Made by a program: the position numbers and the translations under genes. A stretch of DNA of 64,000 nt from Utricularia gibba (lineage: Eukaryota > Streptophyta > Magnoliopsida > Lamiales > Lentibulariaceae). The notes under the pieces were generated by a model, which had not been told where the DNA came from, did not search any database, and saw only the letters and a list, made by a program, of their open reading frames with translations. Numbering within the stretch: position 1 is the stretch's first letter; the number at the start of each line of letters is the position of its first letter. The stretch lies in the NCBI GenBank assembly GCA_002189035.1, contig NEEC01000027.1, positions 620,001 to 684,000 of the forward strand, written 5' to 3'. Shown one piece after another: positions 12,269 to 22,413 of this stretch.

Positions 12269-12614
12269 GAGCTCTGATACATCGTCGGATTACGAAGCTT
12301 CCAACACGGAAGATGCTCGGCTAAGAATGAGCTTTGAAACGTCATGCCGTGCGCAGCGTGACTCATCACGGTTTGCAAGATATCGACAAGATATTGAACG
12401 AGGCACGAGGCATGCATCAGGTGTGCGTAAGAACACACCCGTAGCATTGTAAGGGATCGCCTCGAAAACGAAAATTTCACACCTTCCAATGAAATGCATA
12501 TGTATTGCATGCGAGAAATCCCATTCCTGTCGAATCGGAAGTCCCGAGTCACACCATCGCGAACGTCGTGGCCACTTTGTGGCACAATTGAAGGCTAATA
12601 GAAGGCAATAATTC
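12269..12614 (+). repeat. Type E monomer (example)
   Basis: Marked by CATCGTCGGATTACGAAG, GATGCTCGGCTAAG, ACGTCATGCCGTGCGCAGCG and the inverted repeat GGTGTG-CGTAAGAA-CACACC (12420-12439). The base after CCCGT is variable: GCATTG, GGCATTG, CGCATTG or AGCATTG, which makes it a useful tag for relating individual units. Confidence 0.93.
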
Positions 12615-12960
12615 GAGCTCTGATACATTGTCGGACGACAAAGCTTCCAACACGGAAGATGACCGGCTCAGAATGAGCTTTGAAACGGTATCCTGTGCGT
12701 AGCGTGACTCATCACGGTTTGCAAGATATCGACAAGATATTGAACGAGGCACGAGGCATGCATCATGTGTGCGTAGGAACACACCCGTGGCATTGTAAGG
12801 GATCGCGTCGAAAACGAAAATTTCACACCTTCCAATGAAATGCATATGTTTTGCATGCGAGAAATCACATTCGCATCGAATCGGAAGTCCCGAGTCGCAT
12901 CGTCGCGAACGTCGTGGCCAATTTGGGGCACAATTGAAGGCTAAAATACGGCAATAATTC
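12615..12960 (+). repeat. Type F monomer (example)
   Basis: The front is D-like (CATTGTCGG, CGGTATCCTGTGCGTAGCG) but with CTCATCACGG. The back is specific: GTCGAAAACGAAAATTT, CATATGTTTTGCATGCGAG, AATCACATTCGCATCG, GTCGCATCGTCGCG, GGCCAATTTGGGGC and GCTAAAATACGGC. F closes the unit and is followed by A. Confidence 0.93.
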
Positions 12961-14917
12961 GAGCTCTGATACATCGTCGGACGACAAAGCTTCCAACACG
13001 GAAGATGACCGGCTCAGAATGAGATTTAAAACGTCATGCTGTGCGCAGCGTGACTCATCACGGTTTGCAAGATATTGCAAGATATTGAACGCGGCACGAA
13101 GCATGCATCAGTTGTGCGTATGAACACACCCGTGGCATTGTAAGGGATCACCTCAAAAATGAAAATTTCACACCTTCCAATGAAATCCATATGTTTTACA
13201 AACGAGAAATCACATTCGCGTCGAATCGGAAGCCCCGAGTCGAATTATCGCGAACGTCATGGCAACTTTGTGGCACAATTGAAGGCTAATATAAGGAAAT
13301 AATTCGAGCTCTGATAAATCGTCGGACGACGAAGCTTCCATCACGGATGATGACCGCCTCGGAATGAGCTTCGAAACGGTGTGTCGTGCGCAACGCGGGT
13401 AATCACGGTTTTGAAGATATCGACAAAATACGGAATGGTGCACGAGGTCTACATCAGGTGTGGGTTGGAAAACCCGTGGCATTGTAAGGGATCGCCTCGA
13501 AAACGAAAATTTCACACCTTCCAATGAAATGCATATGTATTGCATGCGCGAAATCCCATTCCTGTCGAATCGGAAGTCCCGAGTCAAACCATCGCGAACG
13601 TCGTGGCCACTTTGTGGCACAATTGAAGGCTAATAGAAGGCAATAATTCGAGCTCTGATACATTGTCGGACGACAAAGCTTCCAACACGGAAGATGACCG
13701 GCTCAGAATGAGCTTTGAAACGGTATCCTGTGCGTAGCGTGACTTATCACGGTTTGCAAGATATCGACAAGATATTGAACGAGGCACGAGGCATGCATCA
13801 TGTGTGCGTAGGAACACACCCGTGGCATTGTAAGGGATCGCGTCGAAAACAAATTTCACACCTTCCAATGAAATGCATATGTTTGCATGCGAGAAATCCC
13901 ATTCCTGTCGAATCGGAAGTCCCGAGTCACACCATCGCGAACGTCGTGGCCACTTTGCACAATTGAAGGCTAATAGAAGGCAATAATTAGAGCTCTGATA
14001 CATCGTCGGAACGAAGCTTCCAACACGGAAGATGCTCGCTAAGAATGAGCTTTGAAACGTCATGCCGTGCGCAGCGTGACTCATCACGGTTTGCAAGATA
14101 TCGACAAGATATTGAACGAGGCACGAGGCATGCATCAGGTGTGCGTAAGAACATCATTGTAAGGGATCGCCGAAAACGAAATGCATATGTTTGCATGCGA
14201 GAAATCCCATTCCTGTCGAATCGGAAGTCCCGAGTCACATCGCGAACGTCGTGGCCACTTTGTGGCACAATTGAAGGCTAATAGAAGGCAATAATTAGAG
14301 CTCTGATACATCGTCGGATTACGAAGCTTCCAACACGGAAGATGCTCGGAATGAGCTTTGAAACGTCATGCCGTGCGCAGCGTGACTCATCACGGTTTGC
14401 AAGATATCGACAAGATATTGAACGAGGCACGAGGCATGCATCAGGTGTGCGTAAGAACACACCCGTGGCATTGTAAGGGATCGCCTCGAAAACGAAAATT
14501 TCACACCTTCCAATGCACACGTCTTCCAATGAAATGCATACAATTGAAGGCTAATAGAAGGCAATAATTCGAGCTCTGATACATTGTCGGACGACAAAGC
14601 TTCCAACACGGAAGATGACCGGCTCAGAATGAGCTTTGAAACGGTATCCTGTGCGTAGCGTGACTCATCACGGTTTGCAAGATATCGACAAGATATTGAA
14701 CGAGGCACGAGGCATGCATCATGTGTGCGTAGGAACACACCCGTGGCATTGTAAGGGATCGCGTCGAAAACGAAAATTTTCACACCTTCCAATGAAATGC
14801 ATATGTTTTGCATGCGAGAAATCCCATTCGCATCGAATCGGAAGTCCCGAGTCGCATCGTCGCGAACGTCGTGGCCAATTTGGGGCACAATTGAAGGCTA
14901 AAATACGGCAATAATTC
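12961..14917 (+). repeat. HOR unit 8: A-B-D-E-E-F, with shortened E monomers
   Basis: Starts: A 12961, B 13306, D 13650, E 13990, E 14298, F 14571. E is duplicated, but both copies are damaged. The first (308 bp) lost material around 14150-14190. The second (273 bp) runs from CTTCCAATG through a short foreign-looking CACACGT back into CTTCCAATG, then jumps to CAATTGAAGG near 14540, losing most of its last third. Confidence 0.9.
14298..14570 (+). repeat. Truncated E monomer
   Basis: The front two thirds are a normal E apart from a 6-bp loss at 14349. At 14510-14531 the CTTCCAATG motif is repeated (CTTCCAATG-CACACGT-CTTCCAATG), then GAAATGCATA joins directly to CAATTGAAGG. About 75 bp of the usual back is gone. 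A deletion plus a small templated duplication would explain it. Confidence 0.8.
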
Positions 14918-16273
14918 GAGCTCTGATACATCGTCGGACGACAAAGCTTCCAACACGGAAGATGACCGGCTCAGAATGAGATTTAAAACGTCATGTGTGC
15001 GCAGCGTGACTCATCACGGTTTGCAAGATATTGCAAGATATTGAACGCGGCACGAAGCATGCATCAGTTGTGCGTATGAACACACCCGTGGCATTGTAAG
15101 GGATCACCTCAAAAATGAAAATTTCACACCTTCCAATGAAATCCATATGTTTTACAAACGAGAAATCACATTCGCGTCGAATCGGAAGCCCCGAGTCGAA
15201 TTATCGCGAACGTCATGGCAACTTTGTGGCACAATTGAAGGCTAATATAAGGAATAATTCGAGCTCTGATAAATCGTCGGACGACGAAGCTTCCATCACG
15301 GATGATGACCGCCTCGGAATGAGCTTCGAAACGGTGTGTCGCGCAAGAATCATCGACAAGACGACAAAGCAACACGGAAGGACATGAGCATCAGGTGTGA
15401 CGTTTGCAAGAACACAAGATATTGAACGAGGCACGAGGCATGCATCATGTGTGCGTATGGCATAAGGGATCGCGTCTTTCACACCTTCCAATGAAAATAT
15501 GCGCAAGAATTTCAATCAAGTCCTCACACCATCGCGAACGTCGTGGCCACTTTGTGGCACAATTGAAGGCTAATAGAAGGCAATAATTAGAGCTCTGATA
15601 CATCGTCGGATTACGAAGCTTCCAACACGGAAGATGCTCGGCTAAGAATGAGCTTTGAAACGTCATGCCGTGCGCAGCGTGACTCATCACGGTTTGCAAG
15701 ATATCGACAAGATATTGAACGAGGCACGAGGCATGCATCAGGTGTGCGTAAGAACACACCCGTGCATTGTAAGGGATCGCCTCGAAAACGAAAATTTCAC
15801 ACCTTCCAATGAAATGCATATGTATTGCATGCGCGAAATCCCATTCCTGTCGAATCGGAAGTCCCGAGTCTCGCGAACGTCGTGGCCACTTTGTGGCACA
15901 ATTGAAGGCTAATAGAAGGCAATAATTCGAGCTCTGATACATTGTCGGACGACAAAGCTTCCAACACGGAAGATGACCGGCTAGAATGAGCTTTGAAACG
16001 GTATCCTGTGCGTAGCGTGACTCATCACGGTTTGCAAGATATCGACAAGATATTGAACGAGGCACGAGGCATGCATCATGTGTGCGTAGGAACACACCCG
16101 TGGCATTGTAAGGGATCGCGTCGAAAACGAAAATTTCACACCTTCCAATGAAATGCATATGTTTTGCATGCGAGAAATCACATTCGCATCGAATCGGAAG
16201 TCCCGAGTCGCATCGTCGCGAACGTCGTGGCCAATTTGGGGCACAATTGAAGGCTAAAATACGGCAATAATTC
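14918..16273 (+). repeat. HOR unit 9: A-(B/D)-E-F (4-mer form)
   Basis: Starts: A 14918, B/D 15261, E 15590, F 15929. One 329-bp monomer begins as B and ends as D, standing in for the usual B plus D. It is badly scrambled between about 15340 and 15540. E and F are slightly short (339 and 345 bp). Confidence 0.88.
15340..15540 (+). repeat. Scrambled B-to-D junction
   Basis: After a good B front, fragments appear out of sequence: GACGACAAAGC and AACACGGAAG from the monomer front, CATCAGGTGTG from its middle, then TTGCAAGA, AACACAAGATATTGAACG and a D-like back. The stretch 15478-15530 is a poor match to any type. It resembles a crossover or fold-back repair scar, but an unresolved consensus would look the same. 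Confidence 0.7.
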
Positions 16274-17926
16274 GAGCTCTGATACATCGTCGGACGACAA
16301 AGCTTCCAACACGGAAGATGACCGGCTCAGAATGAGATTTAAAACGTCATGTGTGCGCAGCGTGACTCATCACGGTTTGCAAGATATTGCAAGATATTGA
16401 ACGCGGCACGAAGCATGCATCAGTTGTGCGTATGAACACACCCGTGGCATTGTAAGGGATCACCTCAAAAATGAAAATTTCACACCTTCCAATGAAATCC
16501 ATATGTTTTACAAACGAGAAATCACATTCGCGTCGAATCGGAAGCCCCGAGTCGAATTATCGCGAACGTCATGGCAACTTTGTGGCACAATTGAAGGCTA
16601 ATATAAGGAATAATTCGAGCTCTGATAAATCGTCGGACGACGAAGCTTCCATCACGGATGATGACCGCCTCGGAATGAGCTTCGAAACGGTGTTGTCGTG
16701 CGCAACGCGGGTAATCACGGTTTTGAAGATATCGACAAAATTCCATCACGAAAATTTCACACCTTCCAATGAAATCCATATGTTTTACAAACGAGAAATC
16801 ACATTCGCGTCGAATCGGAAGCCCCGAGTCGAATTATCGCGAACGTCATGGCAACTTTGTGGCACAATTGAAGGCTAATATAAGGAAATAATTCGAGCTC
16901 TGATAAATCGTCGGACGACGAAGCTTCCATCACGGATGATGAACCTCGGAATGAGCTTCGAAACGGTGTGTGTGCGCAACGCGGGTAATCACGGTTTTGA
17001 AGATATCGACAAAATACGGAATGGTGCACGAGGTCTACATCAGGTGTGGGTTGAAAACACCCGTGGCATTGTAAGGGATCGCCTCGAAAACGAAAATTTC
17101 ACACCTTCCAATGAAATGCATATGTATTGCATGCGCGAAATCCCATTCCTGTCGAATCGGAAGTCCCGAGTCAAACCATCGCGAACGTCGTGGCCACTTT
17201 GTGGCACAATTGAAGGCTAATAGAAGGCAATAATTCGAGCTCTGATACATTGTCGGACGACAAAGCTTCCAACACGGAAGATGACCGGCTCAGAATGAGC
17301 TTTGAAACGGTATCCTGTGCGTAGCGTGACTTATCACGGTTTGCAAGATATCGACAAGATATTGAACGAGGCACGAGGCATGCATCATGTGTGCGTAGGA
17401 ACACACCCGTGGCATTGTAAGGGATCGCTCGAAAACAAAAATTTCACACCTTCCAATGAAATGCATATGCTTTGCATGCGAGAAATCCCATTCCTGTCGA
17501 ATCGGAAGTCCCGAGTCACACCATCGCGAACGTCGTGGCCACTTTGTGGCACAATTGAAGGCTAATAGAAGGCAATAATTAGAGCTCTGATACATCGTCG
17601 GATTACGAAGCTTCCAACACGGAAGATGCTCGGCTAAGAATGAGCTTTGAAACGTCATGCCGTGCGCAGCGTGACTCATCACGGTTTGCAAGATATCGAC
17701 AAGATATTGAACGAGGCACGAGGCATGCATCAGGTGTGCGTAAGAACACACCCGTAGCATTGTAAGGGATCGCCTCGAAAACGAAAATTTCACACCTTCC
17801 AATGAAATGCATATGTTTTGCATGCGAGAAATCCCATTCCTGTCGAATCGGAAGTCCCGAGTCAACCATCGCGAACGTCGTGGCCACTTTGTGGCACAAT
17901 TGAAGGCTAATAGAAGGCAATAATTC
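16274..17926 (+). repeat. HOR unit 10: A-(B/A)-B-D-E, without F
   Basis: Starts: A 16274, B/A 16617, B 16895, D 17237, E 17582. A 278-bp B/A fusion sits between A and B. The closing F is missing because the next monomer (17927) is an F/A fusion, which I count as the start of unit 11. E carries CCCGTAGCATTG. Confidence 0.88.
16617..16894 (+). repeat. B/A fusion monomer, 278 bp
   Basis: B sequence runs to GAAGATATCGACAAAAT near 16741, then TCCATCACG leads straight into AAAATTTCACACC and an A-type back (CCATATGTTTTACAAACGAG, GTCGAATTATCGC). About 68 bp of the middle is absent. The fusion places two A-type backs one after the other, as expected from unequal exchange between neighbouring A and B. 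Confidence 0.85.
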
Positions 17927-18268
17927 GAGCTCTGATACATTGTCGGACGACAAAGCTTCCAACACGGAAGATGACCGGCTCAGAATGAGCTTTGAAACGG
18001 TATCCTGTGCGTAGCGTGACTCATCACGGTTTGCAAGATATCGACAAGATATTGAACGGGCAAGAGGCATGCATCAGTTGTGCGTATGAACACACCCGTG
18101 GCATTGTAAGGGATCACCTCAAAAATGAAAATTTCACACCTTCCAATGAAATCCATATGTTTACAAACGAGAAATCACATTCGCGTCGAATCGGAAGCCC
18201 GAGTCGAATTATCGCGAACGTCATGGCAACTTGTGGCACAATTGAAGGCTAATATAAGGAAATAATTC
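17927..18268 (+). repeat. F/A hybrid monomer
   Basis: The front is F (CATTGTCGG, CGGTATCCTGTGCGTAGCG). The back, from GCATCAGTTGTGCGTATG at about 18072, is A (CACCTCAAAAATG, TTTACAAACG, GTCGAATTATCGC). The switch lies within shared sequence up to GGCATGCATCA. One monomer is thereby lost from the unit. Equivalent hybrids are at 38566 and 42686. Confidence 0.9.
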
Positions 18269-20339
18269 GAGCTCTGATAAATCGTCGGACGACGAAGCTT
18301 CCATCACGGATGATGACCGCCTCGGAATGAGCTTCGAAACGGTGTGTCGTGCGCAACGCGGGTAATCACGGTTTTGAAGATATCGACAAAATACGGAATG
18401 GTGCACGAGGTCTACATCAGGTGTGGGTTGGAAAACACCCGTGGCATTGTAAGGGATCGCCTCGAAAACGAAAATTTCACACCTTCCAATGAAATCCATA
18501 TGTCTTGATAGCGAGAAATCACATTCACGTTGAATCGGAAGTCCCGAGTCGCATCGTCGCGAACGTCGTGGCCAATTTGGGGCACAATTGAAGGCTAACA
18601 TACGACAATAATTCGAGCTCTGATACATCGTCGGATGACAAAGCTTCCAACACGGAAGATGACCGCCTCGAATGAGCTTCGAAACGGTGTGTCGTGCGCT
18701 ACGTGGCTCATCACGGTTTTCAAGATATCGATAAAATACGAATGGTGCACGAGGCATGCATCATGTGTGCGTAGGAACACACCCGTGGCTTTGTAAGGGA
18801 TCGCGTCGAAAACAAAATTTCACACCTTCCAATGAAATGCATATGTTTTGCATGCGAGAAATCCATTCCTGTCGAATCGGAAGTCCCGAGTCAAACCATG
18901 GCGAACGTCGTGGCCACTTTGTGGCACAATTGAAGGCTAATAGAAGGCAATAATTCGAGCTCTGATACATTGTCGGACGACAAAGCTTCCAACACGGAAG
19001 ATGACCGGCTCAGAATGAGCTTTGAAACGGTATCCTGTGCGTAGCGTGACTTATCACGGTTTGCAAGATATCGACAAGATATTGAACGAGGCACGAGGCA
19101 TGCATCATGTGTGCGTAGGAACACACCCGTGGCATTGTAAGGGATCGCGTCGAAAACAAAAATTTCACACCTTCCAATGAAATGCATATGCTTTGCATGC
19201 GAGAAATCCCATTCCTGTCGAATCGGAAGTCCCGAGTCACGCCATCGCGAACGTCGTGGCCACTTTGTGGCACAATTGAAGGCTAATAGAAGGCAATAAT
19301 TAGAGCTCTGATACATCGTCGGATTACGAAGCTTCCAACACGGAAGATGCTCGGCTAAGAATGAGCTTTGAAACGTCATGCCGTGCGCAGCGTGACTCAT
19401 CACGGTTTGCAAGATATCGACAAGATATTGAACGAGGCACGAGGCATGCATCAGGTGTGCGTAAGAACACACCCGTGGCATTGTAAGGGATCGCCTCGAA
19501 AACGAAAATTTCACACCTTCCAATGAAATGCATATGTATTGCATGCGCGAAATCCCATTCCTGTCGAATCGGAAGTCCCGAGTCAAAGCATCGCGAACGT
19601 CGTGGCCACTTTGTGGCACAATTGAAGGCTAATAGAAGGCAATAATTCGAGCTCTGATACATTGTCGGACGACAAAGCTTCCAACACGGAAGATGACCGG
19701 CTTTGAATGAGCTTTGAAACGGTATCCTGTGCGTAGCGTGACTTATCACGGTTTGCAAGATATCGACAAGATATTGAACGAGGCACGAGGCATGCATCAT
19801 GTGTGCGTAGGAACACACCCGTGGCATTGTAAGGGATCGCTCGAAAACAAAAATTTCACACCTTCCAATGAAATGCATATGCTTTGCATGCGAGAAATCC
19901 CATTCCTGTCGAATCGGAAGTCCCGAGTCACACCATCGCGAACGTCGTGGCCACTTTGTGGCACAATTGAAGGCTAATAGAAGGCAATAATTAGAGCTCT
20001 GATACATCGTCGGACGACGAAGCTTCCAACACGGAAGATGCTCGGCTAAGAATGAGCTTTGAAACGTCATGCCGTGCGCAGCGTGACTCATCACGGTTTG
20101 CAAGATATCGACAAGATATTGAACGAGGCACGAGGCATGCATCAGGTGTGCGTAAGAACACACCCGTCGCATTGTAAGGGATCGCCTCGAAAACGAAAAT
20201 TTCACACCTTCCAATGAAATGCATATGTATTGCATGCGAGAAATCCCATTCCTGTCGAATCGGAAGTCCCGAGTCACACCATCGCGAACGTCGTGGCCAC
20301 TTTGTGGCACAATTGAAGGCTAATAGAAGGCAATAATTA

Positions 20340-20684
20340 GAGCTCTGATACATCGTCGGATTACGAAGCTTCCAACACGGAAGATGCTCGGCTAAGAATG
20401 AGCTTTGAAACGTATGCCGTGCGCAGCGTGACTCATCACGGTTTGCAAGATATCAACAAGATATTGAACGAGGCACGAGGCATGCATCATGTGTGCGTAG
20501 GAACACACCCGTGGCATTGTAAGGGATCGCGTCGAAAACGAAAATTTCACACCTTCCAATGAAATGCATATGTTTTGCATGCGAGAAATCACATTCGCAT
20601 CGAATCGGAAGTCCCGAGTCGCATCGTCGCGAACGTCGTGGCCAATTTGGGGCACAATTGAAGGCTAAAATACGGCAATAATTC
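20340..20684 (+). repeat. E/F hybrid monomer
   Basis: E front (CGGATTACGAAG, GATGCTCGGCTAAG), then CATCATGTGTGCGTAGG from about 20484 and a full F back (TTTTGCATGCGAG, CACATTCGCATCG, GGCCAATTTGGGG). GATATCAACAAG replaces GATATCGACAAG. The same A substitution is in the E/F hybrids at 22068 and 40962, so these three probably share one origin. Confidence 0.9.
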
Positions 20685-22413
20685 GAGCTCTGATACATCG
20701 TCGGACGACAAAGCTTCCAACACGGAAGATGACCGGCTCAGAATGAGATTTAAAACGTCATGCTGTGCGCAGCGTGACTCATCACGGTTTGCAAGATATT
20801 GCAAGATATTGAACGCGGCACGAAGCATGCATCAGTTGTGCGTATGAACACACCCGTGGCATTGTAAGGGATCACCTCAAAAATGAAAATTTCACACCTT
20901 CCAATGAAATCCATATGTTTTACAAACGAGAAATCACATTCGCGTCGAATCGGAAGCCCCGAGTCGAATTATCGCGAACGTCATGGCAACTTTGTGGCAC
21001 AATTGAAGGCTAATATAAGGAAATAATTCGAGCTCTGATAAATCGTCGGACGACGAAGCTTCCATCACGGATGATGACCGCCTCGGAATGAGCTTCGAAA
21101 CGGTGTGTCGTGCGCAACGCGGGTAATCACGGTTTTGAAGATATCGACAAAATACGGAATGGTGCACGAGGTCTACATTAGGTGTGGGTTGAAAAACACC
21201 CGTGGCATTGTAAGGGATCGCCTCGAAAACGAAAATTTCACACCTTCCAATGAAATGCATATGTATTGCATGCGCGAAATCCCATTCCTGTCGAATCGGA
21301 AGTCCCGAGTCAAACCATCGCGAACGTCGTGGCCACTTTGTGGCACAATTGAAGGCTAATAGAAGGCAATAATTCGAGCTCTGATACATTGTCGGACGAC
21401 AAAGCTTCCAACACGGAAGATGACCGGCTTAGAATGAGCTTTGAAACGGTATCCTGTGCGTAGCGTGACTTATCACGGTTTGCAAGATATCGACAAGATA
21501 TTGAACGAGGCACGAGGCATGCATCATGTGTGCGTAGGAACACACCCGTGGCATTGTAAGGGATCGCGTCGAAAACAAAAATTTCACACCTTCCAATGAA
21601 ATGCATATGCTTTGCATGCGAGAAATCCCATTCCTGTCGAATCGGAAGTCCCGAGTCACACCATCGCGAACGTCGTGGCCACTTTGTGGCACAATTGAAG
21701 GCTAATAGAAGGCAATAATTAGAGCTCTGATACATCGTCGGATTACGAAGCTTCCAACACGGAAGATGCTCGGCTAAGAATGAGCTTTGAAACGTCATGC
21801 CGTGCGCAGCGTGACTCATCACGGTTTGCAAGATATCGACAAGATATTGAACGAGGCACGAGGCATGCATCAGGTGTGCGTAAGAACACACCCGTCGCAT
21901 TGTAAGGGATCGCCTCGAAAACGAAAATTTCACACCTTCCAATGAAATGCATATGTATTGCATGCGAGAAATCCCATTCCTGTCGAATCGGAAGTCCCGA
22001 GTCACACCATCGCGAACGTCGTGGCCACTTTGTGGCACAATTGAAGGCTAATAGAAGGCAATAATTAGAGCTCTGATACATCGTCGGACGACGAAGCTTC
22101 CAACACGGAAGATGCTCGGCTAAGAATGAGCTTTGAAACGTCATGCCGTGCGCAGCGTGACTCATCACGGTTTGCAAGATATCAACAAGATATTGAACGA
22201 GGCACGAGGCATGCATCATGTGTGCGTAGGAACACACCCGTGGCATTGTAAGGGATCGCGTCGAAAACGAAAATTTCACACCTTCCAATGAAATGCATAT
22301 GTTTTGCATGCGAGAAATCACATTCGCATCGAATCGGAAGTCCCGAGTCGCATCGTCGCGAACGTCGTGGCCAATTTGGGGCACAATTGAAGGCTAAAAT
22401 ACGGCAATAATTC
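20685..22413 (+). repeat. HOR unit 12: A-B-D-E-(E/F)
   Basis: Starts: A 20685, B 21030, D 21376, E 21722, E/F 22068; total 1729 bp, all full length. B carries TACATTAGGTGTGGGTTGAAAAAC, whose GTTGAAAAAC change also appears in its macro-repeat partner B at 45753 and in 41653. D has GGCTTAG and E has CCCGTCGCATTG. Confidence 0.94.

Larger units (their letters stand above)
11233..12960 (+). repeat. HOR unit 7: canonical A-B-D-E-F, reference unit
   Basis: Starts: A 11233, B 11578, D 11923, E 12269, F 12615; total 1728 bp. All five monomers are full length (345 or 346 bp), so this is the cleanest unit for defining the types. D has GGCTTAG and E has CCCGTAGCATTG, the same pair as in unit 32 (61779). 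Confidence 0.95.
17927..20684 (+). repeat. HOR unit 11: (F/A)-B'-C-D-E-D-E-(E/F)
   Basis: Starts: F/A 17927, B' 18269, C 18615, D 18957, E 19303, D 19649, E 19994, E/F 20340. This 8-mer has a doubled D-E pair, and hybrid monomers at both ends. The same arrangement appears at 38566 and 42686. The second E begins CGGACGACGAAG, not CGGATTACGAAG, and ends with the D-type TAATTA junction. Confidence 0.92.

Noticed and set aside
11233-12960. CENP-B box
   Set aside because: I looked for the TTCGNNNNANNCGGG core on both strands at the TTCG- and CCCG-containing sites of the clean unit. None fits: the central A and the CGGG/CGAA ends are not present together.
17927-18268. A distinct monomer type for the F/A, E/F, E/D and D/F forms
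   Set aside because: Each is fully explained by the front of one known type and the back of another, so I treat them as hybrids rather than new types.
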